A stretch of 64,000 nt of DNA from Streptomyces sp. NBC_01571 (GTDB lineage Bacteria; Actinomycetota; Actinomycetes; Streptomycetales; Streptomycetaceae). Below the pieces are notes generated by a model. That model ran no database searches. It was not told where the DNA came from and was given only the letters and a program-made list of their open reading frames with translations. Every line of letters begins with the position of its first letter. Position 1 is the stretch's first letter. The translations under genes were made by a program, and so were the position numbers. Below, in pieces: positions 16,154 to 24,099 of this stretch. The stretch covers positions 5,518,001 to 5,582,000 of the forward strand of contig NZ_JAPEPZ010000001.1 of assembly GCF_026339875.1 (NCBI RefSeq), in the 5' to 3' direction.

Positions 16154-18066
16154 CGTGTAGCCAGTATGGGCTTTGTTTGGCCGATCGGAAGCCCCGGATT
16201 TCCTTCTTCGGCCGGAGAGAGGCCGCCGGAGGTGCCGGTGATCTTGGCCCAGGCGCTCTCCGAGATGTGGGCGGAGAGCCCCTCGGCGGTGCCAGGGAGC
16301 GGCGCCGGGAGGGGCCCCTTTCGGCCCTTGGCCGGGTGTTCCGCGAAGAGAGCCACGGTGAGGGTGAGGTGTTCGGCGAAGGTCGTCCGCCAGAGGGTGC
16401 GCGGGCCCGCGGCGCCCGTGAGGACGGCCGGGGGACCGCCGGCCCGGCTCTGCATCAATTTGGTCAACACCCCCGCGCCACCCCGCGTGATCGCCGTACT
16501 GGTGTTCGGATGGGCTCGGTAGAGGGTGCGGCCCGCGCGGGTGATCCTCGCGACCGTGTACGGCTTCGCGTACGTCCCGTGCGCCGCCGCGGCCGCGTAC
16601 GCGGAGGCCAGCCGCAGCGGGGTCGGGGCGGCGGTGCGCGCGAGGCCCGCGAGCGGCGGCAGCAGCTTCGTGCCGGCGAAGGGCCGCAGCGCCGTACCCG
16701 CCTCCACCGCGCCGTCCACCGCGTCGTTGAAGGGCTGGCGGGCGTAGTCCGCGCCGCCGTACAGGACCCGGACCGCGCCGTCGCCCGGGACCAGGGCCAC
16801 CACGGCCGTGTGCAGCCGGGCGCCGCCCTCGACGGGCGCCGCGCCGGCCGCCGGCTCCGCCGTCGCGTCCTGTGCCGTCAGGTCGAAGGTGGTGCGGACC
16901 GTGTAACCACCGCGGGCGAGCTGGTCCTCGGTGATGCCGAGCCGGTCGGCGGCCTCGGCGGACGCCACGTCGATCAGGTACTGGCGCTGGCCGTCCGTGT
17001 CGCCCGGCGGATAGAAGCGGAAGGCGGGGAAGCGGGCAGCGGCGCGCTGGGCGGCCGTGATGGCGCGGCTGTCCGCCATCGCGTCCAGCACCCAGTCCCA
17101 GCGGTCCACCAGTTTCGCCGTCACCGCGGGGTCCGAGCCGGCCTTCTCGTAGTACGAGGGGATGTTGATGACGGCCGCGAGCGCCGCGCCCTGGCTCACG
17201 GTCAGGTTCCTGGCATCGACGCCGAAGTAGTTCCGGGCGGCGGACTGGATGCCGGCCGCGCCCCGGCCGAAGTAGACCGTGTTCAGGTAGCCCGCCAGGA
17301 TCTCGTCCTTCGGGCGGGTGCGGTCCAGTTTGATCGCGATCAGCGCCTCGCGCGCCTTGCGTGACAGCGACTGCTCCGGGCTGAGCAGGGCGTTCTTCAC
17401 GTACTGCTGCGTGATCGTCGAGCCGCCCTGCCTGCCGCCGCCGCTCACCGTCGCCCAGGCCGCCCGGGCGATCGCCTTCGGGGAGATCCCCGTGTCCGAA
17501 CGGAAGGAACGGTTCTCCGCCGCGATCACCGCATCTCGCACGTGCCTCGGCACCTGCGGGAGAGGTATCTCCTGACGGTCGACGGGGCCGCGACGGCCCA
17601 GATAGTCGCCGTCGTCGTCGACGAAGACGCTGCTCTGCATCGCCGTCTCGGGGTGCGGCTCGGGGATGACCGTGAGGTGGTACGCCACCAGGGCCGCGGC
17701 GACGAGGTGGGCGAGCACGGTGAGCAGGACGATCAGCGCGCGGCGCAGTCGGCGGCCGCGAGTGCGGCGGACGCGGATACGGCGGTCGGCCAAGCGGCGC
17801 CGCAGACCGGCCCGGAGCCTGCGCCGACCCCGGGAGCGGGCGCTTCTCCTGCTCCGGGCGGCGTCTGTGCCCGCCCCTCCCGCGTCTGCGCCCGACCTCG
17901 ACCCAGACCCCGGGCCCGGGTCTCGGCTCCGGTCCCGATTCTTGTCCCCAGGAGGCCTCCCGTCCTGCCTCCCGTCCGTCCGGACGCTCACCCGCGGCCG
18001 TCCGGCCAGGCCCGTGGCGCCGGCCCGCTCGGGGCGGCTCACGGCGCCGCCGCTCTGGTCGCTCAC
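16150..18066 (-). CDS. Class A penicillin-binding protein with active GT51 domain but degenerate transpeptidase domain
   Basis: The 638-residue protein has a long basic, disordered cytosolic N-terminus (residues 1-108), one membrane helix (about 109-130) and a GT51 glycosyltransferase domain (about 145-330). The GT51 domain carries the catalytic Glu184 in AAENRSF, GGSTITQQYVKN at 214-225 and EILAGYLNTVYFGRGAAGIQ. It should polymerise lipid II. The transpeptidase region is shortened and lacks its catalytic motifs: where SxxK is expected the sequence reads GTALRPF (Thr458, Arg461), and no SxN or KTG is visible. Beta-lactam binding is therefore unlikely. The GTG start at 18066 overlaps the anti-sigma stop, and the stop overlaps the next ATG, so it belongs to the ECF operon. 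Confidence 0.87.
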   Translation of the reverse strand: MSDQSGGAVSRPERAGATGLAGRPRVSVRTDGRQDGRPPGDKNRDRSRDPGPGSGSRSGADAGGAGTDAARSRRSARSRGRRRLRAGLRRRLADRRIRVRRTRGRRLRRALIVLLTVLAHLVAAALVAYHLTVIPEPHPETAMQSSVFVDDDGDYLGRRGPVDRQEIPLPQVPRHVRDAVIAAENRSFRSDTGISPKAIARAAWATVSGGGRQGGSTITQQYVKNALLSPEQSLSRKAREALIAIKLDRTRPKDEILAGYLNTVYFGRGAAGIQSAARNYFGVDARNLTVSQGAALAAVINIPSYYEKAGSDPAVTAKLVDRWDWVLDAMADSRAITAAQRAAARFPAFRFYPPGDTDGQRQYLIDVASAEAADRLGITEDQLARGGYTVRTTFDLTAQDATAEPAAGAAPVEGGARLHTAVVALVPGDGAVRVLYGGADYARQPFNDAVDGAVEAGTALRPFAGTKLLPPLAGLARTAAPTPLRLASAYAAAAAHGTYAKPYTVARITRAGRTLYRAHPNTSTAITRGGAGVLTKLMQSRAGGPPAVLTGAAGPRTLWRTTFAEHLTLTVALFAEHPAKGRKGPLPAPLPGTAEGLSAHISESAWAKITGTSGGLSPAEEGNPGLPIGQTKPILATR

Positions 18067-18836
18067 GTCGCGAACTCCATGGTCGCGATCACCTTGCCCG
18101 CGGAGTCGTACACCGTGACTCTTTTCGTCGGACCGCCGGGGAACCGCCGTTTCGTCGGCATGCCCGGCGTCCAGGACATCTCCTGCTGCGCCTCCGGTGA
18201 TTCCAGAGGCTTCGGTGTCTTCCGCGGCTTCGAGTGCTTCACCAGCGCGTACCAGACGCCCCAGTGCGGGCTGCCCGCGAGAGTGAGTGCCGTGCCGTCG
18301 ACGTCGCCCGCCGTGGTCTCGATCCGCACGCGCGCCGCGTCCCCCTTGCCGTGGTAGATGCCGGACACGAAGTGGCCGTGGTCGCCGTCGCCCTCTTCCT
18401 GGAGGGTGACGCCGGGCGTGCGGATGCCGATGCCGTCGTCCTTGACGCCCCGGAAGCGCGGTGCGGAGCTCCAGGGCACGGTCCAGTGCCCGCCGTCCTC
18501 GGTGAGCCAGATCCTGATGCCGGACGCGATCCGCACCCGTTCCCCGGGCGTCACCACCCGCACCGACCCCCGGGGCCCGGCGGACGGGCCCGTCACCCGC
18601 GTCGCGTCCGCGCCCGTGCCGACGCCCGCGCGCAGCGCCACCGCGGCCGCCGGGACCATCAGCAGCGCGCAGGCGGAACCCGCCACGGCGGCGGCGCGGC
18701 GCCGCCGCCGGGCCGCCCGCTCGACGGCGGCCAGGGGGACGGGCGAGGGAGTCACGTCGCAGGCGGCCTCGGCGAATATCTCGCGCAGCCGCTCGACCTC
18801 GGCCGACCACCTCGCGGACCTGCTATGACGCTTCAT
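18063..18836 (-). CDS. Single-pass membrane protein, probable anti-sigma partner of the adjacent ECF factor
   Basis: The 257-residue product starts with an ATGA overlap to the sigma factor. It has a short cytosolic part (MKRHSRSARWSAEVERLREI), a basic patch RRRRR just before a membrane helix at about residues 50-70, and an extracytoplasmic beta-rich domain of about 180 residues (for example RVRIASGIRIWLTEDGGHW and RVTVYDSAGKVIATMEF). No zinc-binding HxxxCxxC motif is seen, so it is not a classical ZAS anti-sigma factor. Position and topology fit the partner commonly found with SigE-family ECF sigma factors. The outside domain could monitor the cell wall together with the glycosyltransferase encoded next. 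Confidence 0.78.
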   Translation of the reverse strand: MKRHSRSARWSAEVERLREIFAEAACDVTPSPVPLAAVERAARRRRRAAAVAGSACALLMVPAAAVALRAGVGTGADATRVTGPSAGPRGSVRVVTPGERVRIASGIRIWLTEDGGHWTVPWSSAPRFRGVKDDGIGIRTPGVTLQEEGDGDHGHFVSGIYHGKGDAARVRIETTAGDVDGTALTLAGSPHWGVWYALVKHSKPRKTPKPLESPEAQQEMSWTPGMPTKRRFPGGPTKRVTVYDSAGKVIATMEFAT

Positions 18837-19549
18837 GAAAGGGCTCCGTGGACGGGGTGGCGAAGAGCGAAGGAGGGATCGGCGCGCAGGGCCTCCAGAC
18901 CGCGCCGCGCGAGCGTCCTGACCGTGCCGGCGGAGCAGCCGAGCAGCTGGGCGGTCTCGGCCTCGCCCAGGCCCTCGCCGTAGCGCAGCACGAGCACGGC
19001 GCGCTGCCGCGCCGAGAGCGCCGAGAGCGCCGAGAGCGCCGAGAGCGTCGTGAGGGCGGAGGGGGCGGTGGCGGCCGCGAGCGCCGTGGGGGCCCGGCCG
19101 GGGAAGGACCGCTCCGCGGCAGCCTCCGCACGGCCGGGCGCAGGACGCCGCGGCCGCTCGGGCAGGAAGGGCGCCGGCAGACGCGTGAGGCGTCTCCTCC
19201 GGGTCCGGCCGAGGTGGTGCTCGACCAGTGAGCGCCGTACGTAGAAGGCGACGTCGTCGCGCGGGATGCGCCGCCAGCGGGTGCGGACCCGGGTCAGCGT
19301 GGCCAGGACGAGATCCTCGGCCTCCTGGAGGTCCCCGGTGAGCAGGTGCGCGGTGCGGACCAGGCGGGGCCAGGCCTCGGCGGCGTACGCCGCGAAGTCG
19401 TTCCCACGGCCGGGCACGGCGGAGAAGCCGTCTGCACCGGCGGGGAGGGCGGACACGGCGTCGGATGAGGTGTGGGGCACGGCCGGCGGTCCCTCGGAGT
19501 CTCGGGTACGTGGGGGAGGTGCGGTGCGGGGGAGTCGGGACCTGAACAA
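18833..19549 (-). CDS. SigE-family ECF RNA polymerase sigma factor
   Basis: The conserved part begins near residue 50 with FAAYAAEAWPRLVRTAHLLTGDLQEAEDLVLATLTRV (sigma region 2). It is followed by an Ala/Ser-rich linker with a SALSALSALSA repeat and region 4 (LSARQRAVLVLRYGEGLGEAETAQLLGCSAGTVRTLARRGLEAL). It should direct RNA polymerase to the promoter of its own operon and others. The true start is unclear: the longest ORF begins at a TTG at 19549, and a GTG at 19480 is also possible. A strong ribosome-binding site lies further upstream in front of a 17-codon ORF in another frame. The operon continues with anti-sigma, GT51 and Tudor-like genes. Confidence 0.85.
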   Translation of the reverse strand: MFRSRLPRTAPPPRTRDSEGPPAVPHTSSDAVSALPAGADGFSAVPGRGNDFAAYAAEAWPRLVRTAHLLTGDLQEAEDLVLATLTRVRTRWRRIPRDDVAFYVRRSLVEHHLGRTRRRRLTRLPAPFLPERPRRPAPGRAEAAAERSFPGRAPTALAAATAPSALTTLSALSALSALSARQRAVLVLRYGEGLGEAETAQLLGCSAGTVRTLARRGLEALRADPSFALRHPVHGALS

Positions 19550-19571
19550 CCCGGCTCCCCCGCCCGCGGAT

Positions 19572-19625
19572 TCAGCGCGGCCCGGACCGGGCGCGAACCT
19601 CGCCCCCGGTGTCGTGGGCGTTCAT
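19572..19625 (-). CDS. 17-codon upstream ORF in front of the sigma gene (leader peptide or frameshift remnant)
   Basis: An ATG at 19625 has one of the best ribosome-binding sites in the region (AAGGAG, nine to ten bases upstream) but its frame ends after MNAHDTGGEVRARSGPR. The sigma factor continues in a different frame 23 bases later. Two readings are possible: a short leader peptide translated ahead of the sigma gene, or the original sigma start separated from its body by a single-base indel (real or sequencing error). The sequence alone does not decide. Confidence 0.45.
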   Translation of the reverse strand: MNAHDTGGEVRARSGPR

Positions 19626-19729
19626 GAGCGGACAACTCCTTCTGTGAAGCGTGGCTTTGACCGACGCACACTCGGCCGGGGCCACTTGAGCGCACCGCGC
19701 GCCCGCCACCGCGCCCTGCTCGCGTTCCA

Positions 19730-19761
<32 letters not shown>

Positions 19762-19788
19762 AGCCGTTGCGGGCGGACGCGGTGACCT

Positions 19789-20037
19789 TCAACTGGTGCT
19801 CCACCCAGGCGCGTTCGGCCGCCCGGGCCGCGTGGTCGAAGGTGGTGGATATCGGCATGCCGACGCCCACGGTGGAGCGGTGGGAGAGGACGCGGGGCCC
19901 GGCCGCGCCGTCGCGCCGACCTCGGTGTCCGCGCCGCTCACCGGCGGCTCCTTCGAACACCCGGTGAGGGCGGGCGCGCACACCGCGGCCACTGTCCAAC
20001 CGGCCGCGCAGCGACGGCTCCTGGCTCTGCGCGTCAT
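19789..20037 (-). pseudogene. Small lipoprotein gene, probably frameshifted
   Basis: The start region is clear: ATG at 20037 after AAGGGGAACAGG, basic N-terminus, hydrophobic core and the lipobox LTGC at about residue 30, then VSGADTEVGATARPG. After about residue 48 the reading frame turns into an Arg/Pro/Ser-rich sequence ending at 19789. A different frame then reads a more protein-like stretch (STTFDHAARAAERAWVEHQL) that continues into a Gly-Asp repeat. This suggests a one-base indel near 19890 in a formerly longer lipoprotein. It could also be a sequencing error. It is divergent from the second ECF operon. Confidence 0.5.
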
Positions 20038-20172
20038 CCTGTTCCCCTTGCGGTGTGTTTCGATGTGCGGCGTACGGGACCTGTACGCACGGCACGTTCC
20101 GCCGGGTTGCACGGGACCGCGGAAATTCCGGAATCTCCGCCGGGGGGCACGACCGAGGAAGCTGCGGGAGGC

Positions 20173-20796
20173 ATGACCGAGGAAGAGTTCGACGCGTTCT
20201 ACGCCGCCGCGTTCCCCCGGCTGACCGGCCAGCTCTTCGCGTTCACCGGGGACCACGGCGAGGCGCAGGACGTCGTCCAGGAGGCGTTCGTGCGCGCCTG
20301 GGACCGGCGGCGGGAGTTCCTCGCCGACGGGGCGCCGGAGGCGTGGATCAGGACCGTGGCGATGCGGCTCGCGGTGAGCCGGTGGCGTCGCGCGCGCCGC
20401 TGGCTGGAACTCGTCCGCCGCACCCCGCCGCCCGAGCACACCCCGGGACCCGATCCCGAGCGCACGGCGCTGGTCGCCGCACTGCGCACGCTGCCCGAGG
20501 CGCAGCGGATGGCGCTGGTCCTGCACCATCTGTGCGACCTCAGCGTCGAGCAGGTAGCCTCCGAAACCGGGGCCCCCGTGGGCACGGTCAAGGCCCGGCT
20601 GTCCCGTGGCCGGGCGGCGTTGGCCCGGGAACTGGCGGCGGACGAGTGGGTGGCCGCCGACGGGGGGAAGAAGGCCCACGGAGGGCGACGGGCGAACACC
20701 GCGGAGCCCTCCGCCGGCCCGGTGGCCTCCGCCGATGCCGATGCCGACGCCGACGCCGCGGACCAGGGGAAGAGGGAGGACGACCGTGTCCGATGA
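20173..20796 (+). CDS. SigE-family ECF RNA polymerase sigma factor
   Basis: The 207-residue protein contains region 2 (FDAFYAAAFPRLTGQLFAFTGDHGEAQDVVQEAFVRAW, residues 6-43), a short linker and region 4 (LPEAQRMALVLHHLCDLSVEQVASETGAPVGTVKARLSRGRAAL). Those are followed by a disordered tail with an ADADADADA run. The ATG at 20173 has the site GCGGGAGG directly upstream. The partner gene starts 11 bases before its stop, indicating translational coupling. It should transcribe a cell-envelope related regulon, but no target is evident. Confidence 0.9.
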   Translation: MTEEEFDAFYAAAFPRLTGQLFAFTGDHGEAQDVVQEAFVRAWDRRREFLADGAPEAWIRTVAMRLAVSRWRRARRWLELVRRTPPPEHTPGPDPERTALVAALRTLPEAQRMALVLHHLCDLSVEQVASETGAPVGTVKARLSRGRAALARELAADEWVAADGGKKAHGGRRANTAEPSAGPVASADADADADAADQGKREDDRVR

Positions 20797-21538
20797 ACTC
20801 CCCTCCGAACTCGCCTCCGATCTGCGCGAGTTGGCCGTCTCCGGTGAGACGCCGCCGTCGGTGTCCGGGGCCGAGGTCCGCTTCCGGGCGGTACGCCGAC
20901 GGCGTCGCCGCCGCACGGCCGTGACCGTGTCCGTCGCCGGTGTCTGCGCCGCGGCGAGCCTGGCGCTGCTGCTGGCCCTGAACCTCGGTGGCGGCGGGAC
21001 GCGGGAACGTCCGTCCCCGGCCGCGAGTCCCACCGCCCCGGCCCGTACGCCCGTCGCGGTCGGCGCCACCGTCGATCTCGCCCGCCGGGTGCTGACGGCC
21101 GCGGGCCGCGACATGCCCGTCTCCGTGGGCATGCCCGGCCGCCCCACGCCGACGGGCCGGATGACGGTCGTGGCGAAACGGGACGTCCGGGTGGTGCCCG
21201 CCCTGGAGGTGGGCCCGAAGGACGTCTATGCGCTGAAGGTGCCCTGGGTGATCGAACTGCGCGCCGCGGACGGGACGACGAACTTCGTCGGCGCCCTCTC
21301 CACCGACCAGAAGGCCCCCGGCAACTACGACGTCACGGACGGCTGGATCGGGCTGCGGCCGGCCGACGCGCAGTGGCTGTACGGGCAGTTGGACCTGGGC
21401 GCGGTGGTCGAGATCGGGGACACGGTCTCCGGGCCGTCCGAGACGGCGGTGGACACCGCTCCTCCGGCCACCGGTGGCACGGGTGCGCGGCCCTCGGCGG
21501 GCCGTCAGCCGGTCGCGACGGCCATACCGTCCAGGTAG
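20786..21538 (+). CDS. Membrane partner of the ECF factor with a catalytically dead L,D-transpeptidase-like domain
   Basis: The 250-residue protein has a cytosolic segment (VSDELPSELASDLRELAVSG), a basic stretch RRRRRRR and a membrane helix at about residues 44-68. The extracytoplasmic domain (about 92-215) follows the YkuD L,D-transpeptidase pattern: VSVGMPGRPTPTGRMTV at 112-128, FVGAL at 167-171 and ADAQWLYGQLDLGAVVEI at 193-210. The catalytic block SHGCxR is replaced by TDGWIG at 184-189, so both the His and the nucleophilic Cys are missing. It is most simply read as an anti-sigma-like membrane sensor built on a dead cell-wall enzyme. The GTG start overlaps the sigma gene; its 3' end overlaps the convergent hydrolase gene by 34 bp. 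Confidence 0.82.
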   Translation: MSDELPSELASDLRELAVSGETPPSVSGAEVRFRAVRRRRRRRTAVTVSVAGVCAAASLALLLALNLGGGGTRERPSPAASPTAPARTPVAVGATVDLARRVLTAAGRDMPVSVGMPGRPTPTGRMTVVAKRDVRVVPALEVGPKDVYALKVPWVIELRAADGTTNFVGALSTDQKAPGNYDVTDGWIGLRPADAQWLYGQLDLGAVVEIGDTVSGPSETAVDTAPPATGGTGARPSAGRQPVATAIPSR

Positions 21539-22308
21539 GCGTCGAGGGCGCCGAACGTCGCCGCGGGCCGTTCGATGTGCGGGAGATGGCCGGCCTCGGG
21601 CACGGACACGAACCGCGCGTCGGCGAAGGCCGCCGCGAACGCCCGCCCGTACGCGGGCGTCACGATGCGGTCGCTCTCGCCCCACAGCAGGAGTGCCGGG
21701 ACCCGGATCCGGCCGACGCGGTTCAGGAGCTTCGGGTCGTGCATGTACGGGTCGCCGCACAGTGCCCGCAGCGTCACCATGTTGGCCTTCTGGGCGGTGA
21801 TCTGTTCCTCGGTGAGGGTGGCGGGGTTCACGGCGAAGCGGGCCGGGTCGTGGAAGGAGTACGCGCCGATCTCGCGCGGGTCGAGGGCGAAGATGTCGCG
21901 GATCGGCTCGCCCGGTACGTCCACGCCGGCGGAGTTGACGAGCACGAGGCGGGTGATGCGGTCGCCGTCGTCGCGGAAGGCCATCTCGGCGGCGGTCCAG
22001 CCGCCGAGCGAGGAGCCCACGACCAGGACGTCGCGGTGGCCCTCGTCCTTGAGCCAGTGCAGATAGGCGAGGGCGAGGTCGTCCACGCCGGTGAACCAGT
22101 CGGGGCGCTCGGTCCCGTTCCAGCCCGGGTGCGTGGGCACCACGACCCGCATGCGGGCGGCCAGATGGGCGGCGATGCCCTGGACGGTGGCGGGGCCGCC
22201 ACCGCCGTGCAGGACGAGGGCGAGAGGGCCGTCCTCGGGGCCGCTCTCGGTGAGGGTGAGCGGGAGGTCGGGGCGGGTGCGGACGGTACGGGTCCTGGTG
22301 TCAGCCAT
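21505..22308 (-). CDS. Alpha/beta hydrolase
   Basis: The product (267 residues from the ATG at 22308) has the alpha/beta hydrolase layout: oxyanion-hole strand LVLHGGGGP near residue 32, nucleophile elbow VVGSSLGG near 95, acid residue in LLWGESDRIV near 210 and the catalytic His in EAGHLPHIE near 240. The substrate is unknown. It is divergently transcribed from a MarR-family gene with a 95-bp intergenic region holding two palindromes. It is therefore probably repressed by that MarR protein and induced by a small, perhaps phenolic or ester, ligand; the ligand is inference. Confidence 0.9.
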   Translation of the reverse strand: MADTRTRTVRTRPDLPLTLTESGPEDGPLALVLHGGGGPATVQGIAAHLAARMRVVVPTHPGWNGTERPDWFTGVDDLALAYLHWLKDEGHRDVLVVGSSLGGWTAAEMAFRDDGDRITRLVLVNSAGVDVPGEPIRDIFALDPREIGAYSFHDPARFAVNPATLTEEQITAQKANMVTLRALCGDPYMHDPKLLNRVGRIRVPALLLWGESDRIVTPAYGRAFAAAFADARFVSVPEAGHLPHIERPAATFGALDAYLDGMAVATG

Positions 22309-22322
22309 GCGCCCACCGTATC

Positions 22323-22349
22323 TACGCATGCGTATATACGCAAGCGTAT
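22323..22349. promoter_or_regulatory. Paired palindromes, probable MarR operator
   Basis: TACGCATGCGTA (22323-22334) and ATACGCAAGCGTAT (22336-22349) are perfect palindromes separated by one base. Both contain TACGCA/TGCGTA half-sites. They lie 15 bp upstream of the hydrolase start and 55 bp upstream of marR, a typical place for MarR-family repression of a divergent pair. Confidence 0.75.
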
Positions 22350-22403
22350 TTGAGGCCTTAGACTCGTGACATCACTCGTGGCACGACGGAGGAGGAGAAG
22401 CGC

Positions 22404-22838
22404 GTGGACGGTCACCCGGTCGGTGCGGTCGACCTCGAGACGCTGGGGCGGGCGGTGAAGGAGGCGCAGTACCGGCATCACCGGGCGCTCGACACCCGCC
22501 TCGCGGCGGTCGGCACGACCCTCGCCCAGTGGGACGCGCTGCGCGCGATCGGCCGGTCGCCCGGTGCCTCCGCGCACGAGCTGGCCGCGGCGACGTTCCA
22601 GGGCGACCAGTCCTTCGGCACGCTGGCCGGCCGGCTCGCCGCCCAGCACCTCGTCGAGCGGCGCCCCGGCCGCGGCCGCCGGATCGAGCACCACCTCACC
22701 GAGGCGGGTGAACGGACCCTGGAGGCCGGGCGTGCCGTCGCCCTCGAAGTGCTCGCCGCGTCCTTCGCGCCGCTCGACGAGGACGAACGGATCACACTGC
22801 TGGGCCTGTTGGGCCGTTTGGGCGTGGACGTTCCCTAG
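22404..22838 (+). CDS. MarR-family transcriptional regulator
   Basis: The 144-residue protein shows the MarR winged-helix pattern: helix LDTRLAAVGTTLAQWDALRAIGRSPGASAHELAAATF, recognition segment GDQSFGTLAGRLAAQHLVERRPG, and wing RRIEHHLTEAGERTLEAG. The GTG start has GGAGGAGAAG upstream. It probably controls the divergent hydrolase and itself via the palindromes at 22323-22349. The next gene starts 10 bases after the stop. Confidence 0.9.
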   Translation: MDGHPVGAVDLETLGRAVKEAQYRHHRALDTRLAAVGTTLAQWDALRAIGRSPGASAHELAAATFQGDQSFGTLAGRLAAQHLVERRPGRGRRIEHHLTEAGERTLEAGRAVALEVLAASFAPLDEDERITLLGLLGRLGVDVP

Positions 22839-22848
22839 GATCGGGCCC

Positions 22849-23127
22849 ATGGGAATACTCGGGTTCTTCGTCCTCGCCATGATCGTCTTTGCGAGCTACG
22901 CGGGGATGGACGGAAGGCTGGGTCGCACCGACCGCAGAATCGCCCGCGTCGAGCGCAAACTCGACCTGATCCTCGACCACCTGGGCATCCAGCAGGCCGA
23001 ACCGGAGCTGGAGCAGGTGGTGGCGCTCGTGCGTGACGGCAGGAAGATCCAGGCGATCAAGGCGTACCGGGAGTTCACGGGAGTGGGCCTCAAGGAGGCG
23101 AAGGACGCGGTCGAGCGGATGGAATAG
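22849..23127 (+). CDS. Membrane-anchored protein with ribosomal L7/L12 C-terminal-like domain
   Basis: The 92-residue product has an N-terminal membrane helix (MGILGFFVLAMIVFASYAG), a coiled-coil-like stretch (GRTDRRIARVERKLDLILDHLGI) and a C-terminal segment VALVRDGRKIQAIKAYREFTGVGLKEAKDAVERME. The latter matches the alpha-beta core of L7/L12 C-terminal domains (IKxxREhTGhGLKEAKDhVE). Such proteins are widespread in actinobacteria; their role is unknown and is not thought to be ribosomal. The ATG has AGGAT upstream and is ten bases after the marR stop, so they may be co-transcribed. Confidence 0.88.
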   Translation: MGILGFFVLAMIVFASYAGMDGRLGRTDRRIARVERKLDLILDHLGIQQAEPELEQVVALVRDGRKIQAIKAYREFTGVGLKEAKDAVERME

Positions 23128-23134
23128 CGCCCGG

Positions 23135-23205
23135 TACGCCTGATACGCCCGGACGGCGCTACGCCCGGACGGCCCTACGCCCGACCGGTCCGTACGCCCG
23201 GCACA
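23135..23205. repeat. Degenerate tandem repeats around TACGCCCGGACGG
   Basis: The unit TACGCCCGG(A/T) recurs about five times with a spacing of 14-17 bases (starts near 23135, 23144, 23160, 23176 and 23192) between the L7/L12-like gene and the convergent lipoprotein gene. No perfect hairpin is formed. It may be a decayed repetitive element or an inefficient terminator. Confidence 0.5.
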
Positions 23206-23256
23206 GCCGGTGAGCCCGGCGCAGTCGGACCGGCCGGGCCCACGAACCGCGGTCCG

Positions 23257-24099
23257 TCAGTTCGTCGGGCTGGCGGCGGGGGTCTTTCCTTCGAGCACCT
23301 GCCGCAGCCGCGGGGTGCCCTGCTGGACGGCCTGCGCCGTCGAGTCCGACTCGGCGCCGTCCAGGCCGCCGTTGGTGAGGAAGAGGGCGCTGTCGCCGAC
23401 CCTTACGGCGGCGATGTCCAGGGTCAGGGTCGAGGGCTCGCCGTCCAGCTGTCCGTTCATGGTCAACTGCAGTCCCTGCCGGGCGTCACCCTCGTCGGGC
23501 AGCTGCGCCGACACGACCTGGACGTTCTGCTGCCCGCCCTGCCCGTCGACGGCCGTGAACTCGGCGCACTTCTGGGGCAGCGTGGCGATCCACGCCAGTC
23601 GCTTGCTCAGCTCCGCCTGCCCGTACTGCGCGACCTGGTAATGCATCTGCGCCTGGTTGTTGCTGTCGTCGAAACCGGTGACGGCCTTCGTCCCCTTCGC
23701 CGGGCCGAGCAGTTCCTCGGCGTACAGGCCGTCGAGCAGCTTCTGACAGTCGGCGGCGGCGCTCTTGTCCGTGCCGAAGCCCGCCGCGTCGACCTTGCTC
23801 TTGAGCAGGCCGTCCCGCCAGGTCGCCGCCCCCGACGTCCCCGACCACTGCGACGGCAGGTCCGCGTTGGTGATCAGCGCGGCCCTGGCCCGGGCCTCGG
23901 TGAGCGTGGCGGTGGACGACGGGCCGGACGACACCTCGGCCAGCGGGGAGGCGGGGACCGTACGGCCACCCGCGGAGCCGCCGTCGTTCGAGCACGCGGC
24001 CGCCGACCACAGCACGCCCACCGTCAGGGCGCAGACCAGCAGCCGGGGCACGGGGGACGGGGGGAGGCCGGAGGCGGGGCGGTACGGCGGACGGTTCAC
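23257..24099 (-). CDS. Secreted lipoprotein of unknown function
   Basis: The 280-residue product starts with GTG at 24099, with AGGAGG upstream. It has a lipoprotein signal whose hydrophobic core (LLVCALTVGVLWSAAAC) ends in the lipobox AAAC near residue 36. A Ser/Thr-rich linker follows, then a globular domain of about 220 residues (ARAALITNADLPSQWSGTS, AADCQKLLDGLYAEELLGPA, ELSKRLAWIATLPQKCAEF). The ordering resembles actinobacterial PknH-sensor/DUF-like secreted lipoproteins with two Cys (DCQ and KCAEF) that could form a disulfide. I cannot name a family with confidence. Confidence 0.8.
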   Translation of the reverse strand: MNRPPYRPASGLPPSPVPRLLVCALTVGVLWSAAACSNDGGSAGGRTVPASPLAEVSSGPSSTATLTEARARAALITNADLPSQWSGTSGAATWRDGLLKSKVDAAGFGTDKSAAADCQKLLDGLYAEELLGPAKGTKAVTGFDDSNNQAQMHYQVAQYGQAELSKRLAWIATLPQKCAEFTAVDGQGGQQNVQVVSAQLPDEGDARQGLQLTMNGQLDGEPSTLTLDIAAVRVGDSALFLTNGGLDGAESDSTAQAVQQGTPRLRQVLEGKTPAASPTN

